A stretch of DNA of 64,000 bases, from the NCBI RefSeq assembly GCF_031085175.1, contig NZ_JAVHUY010000016.1, positions 1 through 64,000 on the forward strand. The letters run 5' to 3'. The notes beneath the pieces are model-generated. The model was not told where the DNA came from. It did no database searches and worked only from the letters and a program-made list of their open reading frames with translations. Shown here piece after piece: positions 52,819-63,731 of this stretch; positions within the stretch are counted from its first letter, which is position 1; every line of letters starts with the position of its first letter. A program made the position numbers and the translations under genes. The DNA comes from Phytohabitans maris (GTDB lineage Bacteria > Actinomycetota > Actinomycetes > Mycobacteriales > Micromonosporaceae).

Positions 52819-53373
52819 GTGCGGACGCGTGCGCGACGCCTCAGCGCCAGCCTCTTGCTGCTGCTGCTCACCGCCTGCGGTGCGGAGGCCGCGGCCGACA
52901 CACCCTCCACGCCCGCTCCGGTGGCACCCGAGATCCCGGCGGCCGCGGCGGGCGGTGTGTGCCAGCTCCTCGACTACGTGCTGATCGAGCGGATCGTCGG
53001 CGTCAAGTTCGACGTCGCGGCCGCCCGCAAGGTCGACAAGACCTACACCTGCGCCGTCCAGTCGATGGACGCCCCCCGCCCCGACCTGGTGCTGTCGGTC
53101 ACCGTGACGACCGCCGACGCCGACGTCTTCCAGGAGGAGCTGATCCCCGAGGGCGGCGCCAGCGTCAAGGGCCTCGGCAAGGCCGCCTACCGCCAGATCC
53201 GCGGCGCCGGCGGCACCGCCGGCCCCGGCGTCGAGGTGGGCTGGCTGACCGCCGACGCCCGGCTGATCATCCTCCGCTACACGTTCGCCGCCGGCCAACC
53301 CCGGTCGGCCGCCGACGCGCTCGCGCCCAAGCTGGTCGAGCTCGCCAAAGAGATCAACCAGACCAGCGTCTAG
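52819..53373 (+). CDS. Hypothetical lipoprotein, 184 residues
   Basis: A secreted lipoprotein: LLLLLLTAC with Cys20, an Ala/Pro-rich spacer, then about 140 residues with Cys in GGVCQLLDYVLIE and YTCAVQSM that may form a disulfide. It resembles DUF3558-like actinobacterial lipoproteins in layout only. GTG 52819 has CAGGAGG upstream. A family A palindrome starts 13 bp after the stop. Confidence 0.8.
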   Translation: MRTRARRLSASLLLLLLTACGAEAAADTPSTPAPVAPEIPAAAAGGVCQLLDYVLIERIVGVKFDVAAARKVDKTYTCAVQSMDAPRPDLVLSVTVTTADADVFQEELIPEGGASVKGLGKAAYRQIRGAGGTAGPGVEVGWLTADARLIILRYTFAAGQPRSAADALAPKLVELAKEINQTSV

Positions 53374-53385
53374 CGGCCTCCGCCC

Positions 53386-53440
53386 GTGATCAAAAGCTCC
53401 CCTCAAGTCGCTAGAACGGCATGAGGGGAGCTTCGATCAC
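53386..53440. repeat. Family A palindromic repeat, copy 2
   Basis: GTGATCAAAAGCTCCCCTCA ... GAGGGGAGCTTCGATCAC with GTCGCTAGAACG at the core, 13 bp after the lipoprotein stop. Confidence 0.88.
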
Positions 53441-53480
53441 CCCAGCCCCGAGTGGTTTCTCCGGACCGTTGCTCCTGCGG

Positions 53481-53575
53481 CCGCCTGGGTTTGTGCGTCC
53501 ACGACACGTCACCACCGCGCCGCCGCTGGGCGGGCGGATGTGTGTGCGGGAAGCTCTGGAGCTGCCCCGTCTGTG
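53481..53575 (-). repeat. Block D repeat, copy 2
   Basis: Reverse-oriented partner of 3881-3980: CCGCCTGGGTTTGTGCGTCC ... GGAGCTGCCCCGTCTGTG. The ends are near-identical to copy 1, the middle is more diverged. Confidence 0.75.
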
Positions 53576-53653
53576 CTCCCTTGGGTTGGGCTTGCCCCGC
53601 GAGGCCGGCAGCGGAGGCCGGGGATCCCGGCGACCGCCGGCCGCAGCGGCGCC

Positions 53654-53722
53654 CGTGGGAAAGCACCCCGAGAAAACGCTCCGCTGCGCTCCACGTTTCC
53701 CCGGGGACCCGCGCAAACGGCC
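53654..53722 (+). repeat. Family C central fragment, copy C5
   Basis: CACCCCGAGAAAACGCTCCG through CTCCACGTTTCCCCGGGGAC retains the central module but lacks both standard flanks. Confidence 0.75.
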
Positions 53723-53764
53723 CACAGCTGAAGCGGACCGGGGCAAATCATGTCTGAAGACGGT

Positions 53765-53812
53765 GATCGTGGTATTTCAGTGCCCCTTGGGGGGCACTCA
53801 GGTACCACGATC
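53765..53812. repeat. Family B palindromic repeat, copy 4
   Basis: GATCGTGGTATTTCAGTGCC ... GGGGCACTCAGGTACCACGATC, arms with few mismatches around CTTGG. Confidence 0.88.
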
Positions 53813-53880
53813 TGATTCCACGACCCGATGTCGATCAACCAGCCAGGTGTCGCGTGCCGGCGCGTTATGTCCGCACGGCT

Positions 53881-53935
53881 GTGATCAAAAGCTCCCCTCA
53901 CGTCGTTCTAGCGACTTGAGGGGAGCTTTGATCAC
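53881..53935. repeat. Family A palindromic repeat, copy 3
   Basis: GTGATCAAAAGCTCCCCTCA ... GAGGGGAGCTTTGATCAC with a TTCTAG core, 34 bp beyond the dtxR stop on the minus strand. Confidence 0.88.
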
Positions 53936-53969
53936 CGTGAACCCGAGAGGTCTCGTGTATCCGCGAGGG

Positions 53970-54656
53970 TTAGCGGGCGGCGACGAAGACGCGGGACGCT
54001 ACCTCGCGGGGGAGGCGGACCTTGTCGCCGGAACGGTCGATCGTCACCGCGTCGCGCTCCTGGGCCACCGTGACCGTGACGCCCGGGTCGACGCCGGCCG
54101 CGTGGAGCTGGCGGAGGACGTCGGCGTCGGTCTGCACGCTCTCGCAGATGCGCCGCACCACCACCTGGCCGGTCAGGCCCGGGAACGCCAGGTTGCGCTC
54201 GCCGCCCTCCTCGCCGCCGGAGGCCTGGCTCGCGCCGTTGCCCAGAGCGTCGAGGCCGGGGATCGGGTTGCCGTACGGGGAGCGGGTGGGGCGGTTGAGC
54301 AGCTCGTAGACCTTCTTCTCCACCGTGTCGCTCATCACGTGCTCCCAGCGGCAGGCCTCCTCGTGGGCCTCCTCGTAGGGCATGCCGATCACGTTGACGA
54401 GCAGGAGCTCGGCGAGGCGGTGCTTGCGCATGACGGAGACCGCGTGGTGCCGGCCGGCGTCCGTCAGCGCGAGGTGCCGGTCGCCCTCGACGGTGAGCAG
54501 GCCGTCGCGCTCCATGCGGGCGACGGTCTGGCTGACGGTGGGGCCGCTCTGGTGCAGCCGCTCGGCGATACGCGCACGCAGCGGCGGCACACCTTCCTCT
54601 TCGAGCTCGAGGATGGTCTTGAGGTACATCTCAGTGGTATCGACCAAGTCGTTCAC
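53970..54656 (-). CDS. DtxR/IdeR-family metal-dependent repressor
   Basis: A 228-residue iron- or manganese-dependent repressor. The N-terminal winged helix (TEMYLKTILELEEEGVPPLRARIAERLHQSGPTVSQTVARMERDGLL) is followed by the dimer and metal region (MRKHRLAELLLVNVIGMPYEEAHEEACRWEHVMSD, with conserved Met, Cys, Glu and His ligands) and an SH3-like C-terminal domain. IdeR in mycobacteria lies beside sigB, and a SigB-like gene is 7 kb away here. GTG 54656 has GGGAGG upstream. It is divergent from the rhodanese gene; I see no iron box in the gap. Confidence 0.92.
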   Translation of the reverse strand: MNDLVDTTEMYLKTILELEEEGVPPLRARIAERLHQSGPTVSQTVARMERDGLLTVEGDRHLALTDAGRHHAVSVMRKHRLAELLLVNVIGMPYEEAHEEACRWEHVMSDTVEKKVYELLNRPTRSPYGNPIPGLDALGNGASQASGGEEGGERNLAFPGLTGQVVVRRICESVQTDADVLRQLHAAGVDPGVTVTVAQERDAVTIDRSGDKVRLPREVASRVFVAAR

Positions 54657-54743
54657 AGCACAGCCCTCCCTGCCACATGCTACCCCTGCGAAACGACATA
54701 GCTCGTCCCGCAGCAGCAGCCCGGCGGTGGTTGACTGGACCGC

Positions 54744-55568
54744 GTGGCCGTACGGAGCGATCTTATCGTGGAACCCGCCCTGCTCGCGAGCGAGCTGAGC
54801 GATACGACAGTTGTCGACGTCCGCTGGCGCCTGGGCGGCCCGCCCGGGCGGGACGACTACGCCGCGGGACATCTGCCCGGCGCCGTCTTCCTGGACCTCG
54901 ACACCGATCTGTGTGGACCGCCGGGTAAGGGCGGCCGCCACCCGCTGCCCGACCCGGGCGACCTCCAGCGGGTGCTGCGGGCGGCCGGGGTGCGCGCTGG
55001 CCGCCCGGTCGTCGTGTACGACCTGGGCGACGGCCCTGCCGCCGCCCGCGCCTGGTGGACGCTGCGCTGGTCGGGGCACGACGCGGTGCGGGTGCTCGAC
55101 GGCGGCTTCCCGGCCTGGGTGGCCGCGGGGCTGCCGGTCACCACCGAGGTGCCCGACCCGGCGCCGGGCGACATCACCGTCCGGCCGGGCGGCATGCCGG
55201 TGCTCGACGCCACCGCGGCCGGCCGCCTCGCCGGCGAGGGCGTGCTGATCGACGTGCGGGCGGCGCCCCGATACCGGGGCGAGGTCGAGCCGGTCGACCC
55301 GGTCGCCGGGCACATCCCGGGCGCGGTCAACCTCCCGACCACCGACCATGTCGAGGCCGGCGGCCGGTTGCGCTCCGCCGAGGCGCTCCGGTCGCGGTTC
55401 GCGGGGGTCGGCGTCGACCAGGGGGTACGCGTCGGCGCGTACTGCGGTTCCGGAATCACCGCCGCGCACACCGTCCTCGCGCTCAACCTGGCCGGGCACG
55501 CGGACGCCGCGCTCTATGTCGGGTCGTGGAGCGAGTGGATCACGGACCCCGACCGCCCCGTGGCCTGA
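54744..55568 (+). CDS. Thiosulfate/3-mercaptopyruvate sulfurtransferase (two-domain rhodanese)
   Basis: A 274-residue protein with two rhodanese domains. The N-terminal one (VVDVRWRLGG...YAAGHLPGAVFLDLDTDLCG) is inactive-type; the C-terminal one (LIDVRAAPRYRGEVEPVDPVAGHIPGAVNLP) carries the catalytic Cys in AYCGSGITAAH. It transfers sulfur from thiosulfate or mercaptopyruvate. GTG 54744 has no strong ribosome site. Its end overlaps the predicted P450 start by about 34 bp. Confidence 0.92.
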   Translation: MAVRSDLIVEPALLASELSDTTVVDVRWRLGGPPGRDDYAAGHLPGAVFLDLDTDLCGPPGKGGRHPLPDPGDLQRVLRAAGVRAGRPVVVYDLGDGPAAARAWWTLRWSGHDAVRVLDGGFPAWVAAGLPVTTEVPDPAPGDITVRPGGMPVLDATAAGRLAGEGVLIDVRAAPRYRGEVEPVDPVAGHIPGAVNLPTTDHVEAGGRLRSAEALRSRFAGVGVDQGVRVGAYCGSGITAAHTVLALNLAGHADAALYVGSWSEWITDPDRPVA

Positions 55569-56770
55569 ACCCACTGGCCCTCCTCACCCGTGCCCGGCGC
55601 CGCGGCGTCGTGGTCCGGCTGCCGGTGCCGGGCGCCCGTGTCTACCTGGTCAACGATCCAACCGCGATCCAGGAGGTGCTCGCCCGCACCCAGCGGGAGT
55701 ACGCCAAGGGCGTCGGCCGCCGCGGCCGCGAGCCGCTCAAGCGGGTGCTCGGCGACGGCCTGCTGACCAGCCCGCCCGACCTGCACCGGGAGCAGCGGCG
55801 GCTGGTGCGGCCGCTCTTCCACCGCGAGCGGGTCGCCGGGTACGCGGAGACGTTCACCGCGCTGGCCGAGGCCGCGGCCGCCGGCTGGCGCGACGGCGAG
55901 GTGCGCGACCTGCACCGCGACATGACCGCGCTGACGCTGGCGATCGTCGCGCGCACCGTCTTCGACGCGGACGTCGGTGACGCCGCGGTCACCACGGTCA
56001 GCCGCGCGCTCGCCCGCAACCAGCGCGCCCTGCGCCGCGAGATCCTTCCCGGCGGTACCCTCCTGGACCGCCTGCCGCTCCCGGCGACCCGGCGCTGGCG
56101 CGCGGACAGCGCGGCGGTCGATGCCGTCGTCTACGGGCTGATCGAGGCCCGGCGGGCCGAGCCGGGCGGGAGCGACCTGCTCAGCCTGCTGCTCGCCACC
56201 GGCATGCCGGACCGGCGGATCCGCGACGAGGCGCTCACCCTGCTGCTCGCCGGGCACGAGACCACCGCCAACGCGCTCGCCTGGACGTTCGCGCTGCTCT
56301 CGCACGATCCGGCGGCGCAGGAGCGGATCGCGGGCGGCGACCCGGCGTTCACCTCGGCGGTGGTGCGCGAGTCGCTGCGCCTGTACCCGCCGGCCTGGGC
56401 GATCTGGCGCCACCTGGTCGAGGCGCGTGAAGTGGGCGGGCGGCGGCTCCCGGCCGGCGCGACGCTGATCCTCAGCCCCTGGGTGACGCACCGCGACCCG
56501 GCGTGGTGGCCGGAGCCGGAGCGGTTCCGGCCGGAGCGGTGGCTGGACGGGCCGCCGCCGGAGCGGTACGCGTACTTCCCGTTCGGCAGCGGCCCCCGCC
56601 AGTGCGTCGGCAACGAGTTCGCCGAGCTGGAGGCGGCCCGCGTCACCGAGGCCGTCTGCGCCCGCTGGCTGCTCACCCCGGCACCCGGCGCCCGGCCGGT
56701 CGTGCCGCGGCCGTTGATCACGCTTCGCCCCCGCTACGGCGTCCCGCTCCTGCTCAACGTGCGACGATGA
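55535..56770 (+). CDS. Cytochrome P450
   Basis: A 411-residue P450 monooxygenase: I-helix LLAGHETTANAL, ExxR in VVRESLRLYPPAWAIWRH, PERF motif FRPERW and heme loop FGSGPRQCVGNEFAELEA with the Cys ligand. The sequence type (CYP132/CYP102-like fatty-acid style) suggests a hydrophobic substrate, but this is inferred. The start is uncertain: GTG 55535 lies inside the end of the rhodanese gene and gives a complete N-terminal region; GTG 55526 is also possible. No redox partner gene is nearby. The stop overlaps acuC (ATGA). Confidence 0.88.
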   Translation: MDHGPRPPRGLNPLALLTRARRRGVVVRLPVPGARVYLVNDPTAIQEVLARTQREYAKGVGRRGREPLKRVLGDGLLTSPPDLHREQRRLVRPLFHRERVAGYAETFTALAEAAAAGWRDGEVRDLHRDMTALTLAIVARTVFDADVGDAAVTTVSRALARNQRALRREILPGGTLLDRLPLPATRRWRADSAAVDAVVYGLIEARRAEPGGSDLLSLLLATGMPDRRIRDEALTLLLAGHETTANALAWTFALLSHDPAAQERIAGGDPAFTSAVVRESLRLYPPAWAIWRHLVEAREVGGRRLPAGATLILSPWVTHRDPAWWPEPERFRPERWLDGPPPERYAYFPFGSGPRQCVGNEFAELEAARVTEAVCARWLLTPAPGARPVVPRPLITLRPRYGVPLLLNVRR

Positions 56771-57957
56771 GCGCTATGGCGGACGGCACGGTCGTGGTGT
56801 GGGACGAGTCCCTGCTGGCGTACGACATGGGAGACCACCCGCTCGACCCGGTCCGCGTGGAGCTGACCATCGCGCTCGCCCGTGAGCTGGGCGTCCTCGA
56901 CCGCCCCGGGGTGCGCCTGGTCGCCCCCAAGCCGGCCGACGAGGTCGCGCTGACCCGGGTGCACCGCGCCGACTACATCGAGGCGGTGCGGGCCGCTCCG
57001 GACGACCCGTTCTTCTCCGGCTGGGGGCTCAACACGCCGGACAACCCGGTCTTCGACGGCATGCACGAGGCGAGCGCGCTGGTCTGCGGCGCCACGCTCG
57101 CGGCCGCCGAGGCGGTGTGGCGGGGCGAGGCGCGGCGGGCGGTCAACGTCTCCGGCGGGCTCCACCACGCGATGCCCGCGCGGGCGTCCGGCTTCTGCGT
57201 GTACAACGATCCGGCCGTCGCCATCGCCCGCCTGCTCGACCTGGGCGCGGAGCGCATCGCGTACGTCGACGTCGACGTCCACCACGGCGACGGCGTGCAG
57301 GCCATCTTCTGGGACGACCCGCGGGTGCTCACGGTCAGCCTGCACGAGACGCCGCTCGCGCTCTTTCCCGGCACCGGCTTCCCGGAGGAGACCGGCGGCA
57401 AGGGCGCGGAGGGTACGGCGGTCAACGTCGCCCTGCCGCCGGGCACGGCCGACCCGGGCTGGCTGCGGGCGTTCCACGCGGTGGTGCCGTCGGTGGTGCG
57501 CGCCTTCCGGCCGCAGGTGCTCTTCACCCAGTGCGGCGCCGACAGCCACCGCCTCGACCCGCTCGCCGACCTGAGGCTCTCGGTCGACGGCCAGCGCGCC
57601 GCCCACCTGGCCCTGCGCGACCTGGCCGACGAGCTCTGCGACGGGCGCTGGATCGCGACCGGCGGCGGTGGGTACGCGCTGGTCGAGGTCGTCCCGCGTA
57701 CCTGGACCCACCTGCTCGCGGCGGCCACCGGCGACCCGATCGACCCGGCGGCGCTGACCCCGCTCGCCTGGCGTGAGCTGGCCAAGCGCCGCCGCCCGGG
57801 GCGCGACGTGCCGCTGCGGATGACCGACGACGTGCCGGTGACGTACCGGCAGTGGCAGCCGGAGAGCGAGCCGGACGCCGTCGACCGGGCCGTCATGGCC
57901 ACCCGCAAGGCGGTCTTCCCGCTGCACGGCCTCGACCCCCACGACCCGCGGGACTGA
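56767..57957 (+). CDS. acuC: AcuC-type protein deacetylase
   Basis: A 396-residue zinc-dependent deacetylase of the class I HDAC/AcuC family. Active-site marks are GGLHHAMPARASGFCVYND (tandem His), VDVDVHHGDGVQAIFW (metal Asp and His), and TGGGGYALVEVVPRTW. AcuC in Bacillus removes acetyl groups from acetyl-CoA synthetase lysines. It is followed 5 bp later by a Pat-type acetyltransferase, so the opposing enzymes are co-transcribed. ATG 56767 overlaps the P450 stop; ATG 56776 is an alternative. Confidence 0.93.
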   Translation: MSAMADGTVVVWDESLLAYDMGDHPLDPVRVELTIALARELGVLDRPGVRLVAPKPADEVALTRVHRADYIEAVRAAPDDPFFSGWGLNTPDNPVFDGMHEASALVCGATLAAAEAVWRGEARRAVNVSGGLHHAMPARASGFCVYNDPAVAIARLLDLGAERIAYVDVDVHHGDGVQAIFWDDPRVLTVSLHETPLALFPGTGFPEETGGKGAEGTAVNVALPPGTADPGWLRAFHAVVPSVVRAFRPQVLFTQCGADSHRLDPLADLRLSVDGQRAAHLALRDLADELCDGRWIATGGGGYALVEVVPRTWTHLLAAATGDPIDPAALTPLAWRELAKRRRPGRDVPLRMTDDVPVTYRQWQPESEPDAVDRAVMATRKAVFPLHGLDPHDPRD

Positions 57958-57962
57958 CCACT

Positions 57963-60518
<2,556 letters not shown>

Positions 60519-60521
60519 CCC

Positions 60522-60576
60522 GTGATCAAAGCTCCCCTCAAGTCGTTCTAGCGACTTGAGGGGAGCTTTGAATCAC
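60522..60576. repeat. Family A palindromic repeat, copy 4
   Basis: GTGATCAAAGCTCCCCTCAA ... TTGAGGGGAGCTTTGAATCAC with GTCGTTCTAGCGAC at the core, 3 bp after the Pat stop. It is the most symmetrical family A copy apart from one inserted A. Confidence 0.9.
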
Positions 60577-60642
60577 GGGAGGTGAGTTCGTATGCTGGGA
60601 TACCGCTCCCAGAGTGTGGGCGGTGGGGTTAGCGTGCGGGAC

Positions 60643-61428
60643 ATGGCGACGTACACGCACGGGCATCACGAGTCGGTCCTGCGCTCGCACCGCTGGCGCA
60701 CGGCGGAAAACTCCGCGGCGTACCTCCTCGGCCACCTCGCGCCCGGCCTCGCCGTGCTGGACGTCGGCTGCGGCCCCGGCACGATCACCGCCGACCTGGC
60801 CACGCTCGTCGCACCCGGCCCGGTCACGGCGGTCGACGTCGCCGAGGCGGTACTCGCCGAGGCGCGCCGGGCGGCGGATCTGGTCAACGTCGAGTTCGCG
60901 GTGGCCGACGTGCACGCGCTCGACTTCCCGGACGCCTCCTTCGACGTCGTACACGCCCACCAGGTGCTCCAGCACGTCGGCGACCCGGTCACCGCGCTCC
61001 GCGAGATGCGGCGGGTGTGCCGGCCCGGCGGGATCGTCGCCGCACGCGACTCCGACTACGCGGCGATGACCTGGTACCCCCAGGTGCCCGAGCTGGACGA
61101 GTGGCTGGCCCTCTACCGCGACGTGGCCCGGCGCAACGGCGGCGAGCCGGACGCCGGCCGGCGGCTGCACGCGTGGGCGCGGCAGGCCGGCTTCACCGAG
61201 GTGACCGCCTCGGCGTCGGTGTGGTGCTTCGCGACCGGTGAAGACCGGGCCTGGTGGAGCGGCATGTGGGCGGAGCGGATCACGCGCTCGGCCATCGCCG
61301 GGCAGGCGCTCGCGGCCGGGTACCGGCAGGAGGACCTGGACCGGCTCTCCGAAGGCTGGCGGAAATGGGGCGCCGTGGAGGACGGCTGGTTTGCCATCCT
61401 CCACGGCGAAGTGATCTGCCGCCCCTGA
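60643..61428 (+). CDS. SAM-dependent methyltransferase
   Basis: A 261-residue class I methyltransferase. Motif I VLDVGCGPGTITADLA is at about 38-53, with VTAVDVAEAVLAEAR (motif II), FAVADVHALDFPDASFDVVHAHQVLQHVGDP (motif III/IV) and the CRPGGIVAARDSDYAAMTWYP post region. It resembles UbiE/COQ5-like enzymes, but the substrate is unknown. ATG 60643 is preceded by TTAGCGT a few bases upstream, so the message may be nearly leaderless. It converges on the sigma-factor gene. Confidence 0.92.
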   Translation: MATYTHGHHESVLRSHRWRTAENSAAYLLGHLAPGLAVLDVGCGPGTITADLATLVAPGPVTAVDVAEAVLAEARRAADLVNVEFAVADVHALDFPDASFDVVHAHQVLQHVGDPVTALREMRRVCRPGGIVAARDSDYAAMTWYPQVPELDEWLALYRDVARRNGGEPDAGRRLHAWARQAGFTEVTASASVWCFATGEDRAWWSGMWAERITRSAIAGQALAAGYRQEDLDRLSEGWRKWGAVEDGWFAILHGEVICRP

Positions 61429-61453
61429 GGCTCTTCGCCGCGGCGCCGCACGG

Positions 61454-62419
61454 TCAGCTGGCGTACGCCTCCAGGCGCTTGGCCCGCGAGGGGTGGCGGA
61501 GCTTGAGCAGGGTGACCTTTTCGATCTGGCGGATCCGCTCGCGGGAGAGGCCGAACTCGCGCCCCACCTCGTCGAGCGTGCGCTGGCGGCCGTCGTCGAG
61601 GCCGAAGCGGAGCCGGATCACCGCCTGCTCCCGCTGGGAGAGCGTGGCGAGCACGATCTCGACCTCGCTGCGCAGCTCGCCCTGGGCGACGCTGTCGGCC
61701 GGCTCCTCGCGCGGGTCGACGCCCGCCACGAAGTCACCGAGCGCGCTCTCGCCGTCTTCGCCGACCGCCTGGTCGAGGCTGACCGGCTCCCGGTCGTACG
61801 AGATCAGCTCGATCACCTGGAACTCCGGCACGCCCATCGCCTTGGCGATCTCGGCGATCGCGGGCTCGCGGCCGAGCGTGGTGCTGAGGTCGCGGCGGGC
61901 GCGCACCATCCGGTTGACCTGCTCGACCATGTGCACCGGGATGCGGATGGTGCGGGCTTGGTCGGCCATGGCTCGGGTGATGGCTTGGCGGATCCACCAG
62001 GTGGCGTAGGTGGAGAATTTGTAGCCTTTGGTGTAGTCGAATTTTTCGACGGCGCGGATGAGGCCGAGGTTGCCTTCTTGGATGAGGTCGAGGAAGGCCA
62101 TGCCACGCCCCGTGTACCGCTTCGCGATGCTGACCACGAGCCGAAGGTTGGCCTCCAGCAGATGGTCCTTTGCCGCCCGACCCTCGACCGCGATGGTCGT
62201 CAGGTCTTCGCGTATGGCCGGCGGAAGCGCCGCGTCCGCGAGCTTTTCCTCGGCGAAGAGCCCGGCCTCGATGCGCTTGGCCAGCTCGACCTCCTGAACG
62301 GCGGTGAGCAGCTTGGTCCGACCGATACCGTTCAGATACGCCCGGACCAGGTCGGCCGAAACCCCCCGCTCGTCGGTGGCGTCGAGGTCGGCATCGAGGG
62401 TGAGCTCGTTGTCGTTCAT
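61454..62419 (-). CDS. sigB: SigB-like group 2 sigma factor
   Basis: A 321-residue RNA polymerase sigma factor of the RpoD/HrdB/SigB group. Region 1.2 is [19 protein letters not shown], region 2 has [56 protein letters not shown], region 3 [16 protein letters not shown], and region 4 [19 protein letters not shown]. Short length and neighbouring dtxR fit mycobacterial SigB. ATG 62419 starts [13 protein letters not shown]. Codons at about 61951-62103 (region 2) use GAA, CAA and AAA, while the rest uses GAG, CAG and AAG, suggesting a converted segment. Confidence 0.94.
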   Translation of the reverse strand: MNDNELTLDADLDATDERGVSADLVRAYLNGIGRTKLLTAVQEVELAKRIEAGLFAEEKLADAALPPAIREDLTTIAVEGRAAKDHLLEANLRLVVSIAKRYTGRGMAFLDLIQEGNLGLIRAVEKFDYTKGYKFSTYATWWIRQAITRAMADQARTIRIPVHMVEQVNRMVRARRDLSTTLGREPAIAEIAKAMGVPEFQVIELISYDREPVSLDQAVGEDGESALGDFVAGVDPREEPADSVAQGELRSEVEIVLATLSQREQAVIRLRFGLDDGRQRTLDEVGREFGLSRERIRQIEKVTLLKLRHPSRAKRLEAYAS

Positions 62420-62664
62420 GTGCAGGACCACCTTTAGTCGCCTCCCCGCGTCGACAAGTGGCACGCGTCCCAGCCGCCCGAGTGGCGCTGGTGAGAAAAG
62501 CTTGGCGGTCGGGGCGTGAAGCGGGGGTGAGGCGAGCGTTCCGTGGCACTAATCCGGTAGTTGAATGGCCCGGCGTACCCCTTTTGAGGTAAATGTCGAC
62601 GCTTGCTGAGTGGGGTTAGTGTGCTGAGGTTGCGATAGCTCCAACCCCGATCCGGGAGGACGAC

Positions 62665-63453
62665 GTGGTCTTCAAGCGCATGTTGCAGGCGATGGGTGTG
62701 GGAGGCCCGTCGGTCGAGACAGTGCTCAGCAACCCCAACTGCCGGCCGGGCGGCTACCTGGAGGGCCAGGTGCACGCGGTCGGCGGCGACCACCCCGTCG
62801 ATATCGAATACGTCGCTGTCGGCCTGGTCACCCGGGTCGAGGTGGAGAGCGGCGACTCTGAGTACGACACCAACCAGGAGTTCCACCGCCAGCGGCTGAC
62901 CGGCCCGTTCCGGCTGGCCCCGGGCGGCCGCCACGACGTGCCGTTCCGCTTCGAGGTGCCGTGGGAGACCCCGATCACCGAGCTGTACGGCCAGCACCTG
63001 CACGGCATGACCATGGGCCTGCGCACCGAGCTCGAGGTGGCCCGCGCCGTCGACAAGGGCGACCTGGACGCGGTGGCGGTGCACCCGCTGCCGGCCCAGG
63101 AGCGCATCCTGGACGCGTTCCTGCGGCTGGGCTTCCGGTTCGGCAAGGCCGACGTCGAGCGCGGCCGCATCCACGGGGTGCAGCAGACGCTCCCCTTCTA
63201 CCAGGAGATCGAGTTCTATCCCGCGCCGCAGTACGCGCGCGCCTTCAACCAGCTCGAGGTGACCTTCCTGCCCACGCCGCACCAGCTCCAGGTGGTGCTG
63301 GAGCTCGACAAGCGGGGCGGCGTCTTCACCGAGGGCCGCGACGCGTTCGGCCGCTTCACCGTCGACTACGCCGGGGCCGAGCGGGCCGACTGGACCAACC
63401 AACTGGACGCCTGGCTCCGCCAGTCGGCCCAACGTCGGGGCCTGTTCTTCTAG
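62665..63453 (+). CDS. Spo0M-family arrestin-fold protein
   Basis: A 262-residue Spo0M-type protein (SpoOM, arrestin-like beta sandwich): VFKRMLQAMGVGGPSVETVLSNPNCRPGGYLEGQV, LTGPFRLAPGGRHDVPFRFEVPWETPITELYG and IEFYPAPQYARAFNQLEVTFLPTPHQLQVVLELDKRGG. Spo0M affects sporulation in Bacillus; in actinomycetes the role is unclear. GTG 62665 has GGGAGGACGAC upstream. It is divergent from sigB and ends before a strong terminator. Confidence 0.92.
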   Translation: MVFKRMLQAMGVGGPSVETVLSNPNCRPGGYLEGQVHAVGGDHPVDIEYVAVGLVTRVEVESGDSEYDTNQEFHRQRLTGPFRLAPGGRHDVPFRFEVPWETPITELYGQHLHGMTMGLRTELEVARAVDKGDLDAVAVHPLPAQERILDAFLRLGFRFGKADVERGRIHGVQQTLPFYQEIEFYPAPQYARAFNQLEVTFLPTPHQLQVVLELDKRGGVFTEGRDAFGRFTVDYAGAERADWTNQLDAWLRQSAQRRGLFF

Positions 63454-63467
63454 ATCTCCGCCCGCCC

Positions 63468-63496
63468 GAAGCCCGCCGCCACCCGCGGCGGGCTTC
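63468..63496. terminator. Terminator after spo0M
   Basis: GAAGCCCGCCGC (63468-63479) and GCGGCGGGCTTC (63485-63496) are perfect 12-bp arms with a 5-base loop, 15 bp after the spo0M stop. Confidence 0.85.
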
Positions 63497-63529
63497 GCGC
63501 ACAAAGACCCATTCCAGAGCAGAGACTGT

Positions 63530-63588
63530 GAGCTACCGCGATGTCCGTGGTGGTCCGGACCGTTGCTCCCGCGGCCTCACCCTCCGCG
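63530..63588 (-). repeat. Family C mosaic repeat, copy C6 (short form)
   Basis: GAGCTACCGCGATGTCCGTG ... GGTCCGGACCGTTGCTCCCGC ... CCTCACCCTCCGCG. It matches both ends of the long form but joins them directly, without the central 56-bp module. Confidence 0.8.
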
Positions 63589-63652
63589 CTCCACACCCCA
63601 ACCGCCGGCCCGCCGCACGCGCGGCCTGCCGGCGCGTTGCGACCGGATCGAA

Positions 63653-63705
63653 GTAGATCTAGAACGTTTAGGGCTGAAATAGCGCCCTAAACGTTCTAGA
63701 TCTAC
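63653..63705. repeat. Perfect 22-bp-arm palindrome beside dtd
   Basis: GTAGATCTAGAACGTTTAGG.. (63653-63674) and its exact complement (63684-63705) flank a 9-base loop TGAAATAGC. It is much AT-richer than its surroundings. It lies 27 bp beyond the dtd stop on the minus strand, so it could terminate dtd transcription. Confidence 0.85.
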
Positions 63706-63731
63706 ATTCACGGGCTCGGGCCCGGAGGGCT

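Larger units (their letters stand above)
53374..53969. other. 596-bp repeat island
   Basis: No gene is supported. It contains, in order, family A copy 2 (53386-53440), a family C end fragment (53459-53480), block D copy 2 reversed (53481-53575), a family C central fragment (53654-53722), family B copy 4 (53765-53812) and family A copy 3 (53881-53935). It is the only spacer with all four repeat types. Confidence 0.8.

Noticed and set aside
54657-54743. Iron box for DtxR/IdeR autoregulation
   Set aside because: No TTAGGTWAGSCTAACCTAA-like sequence is visible in the 87-bp gap.
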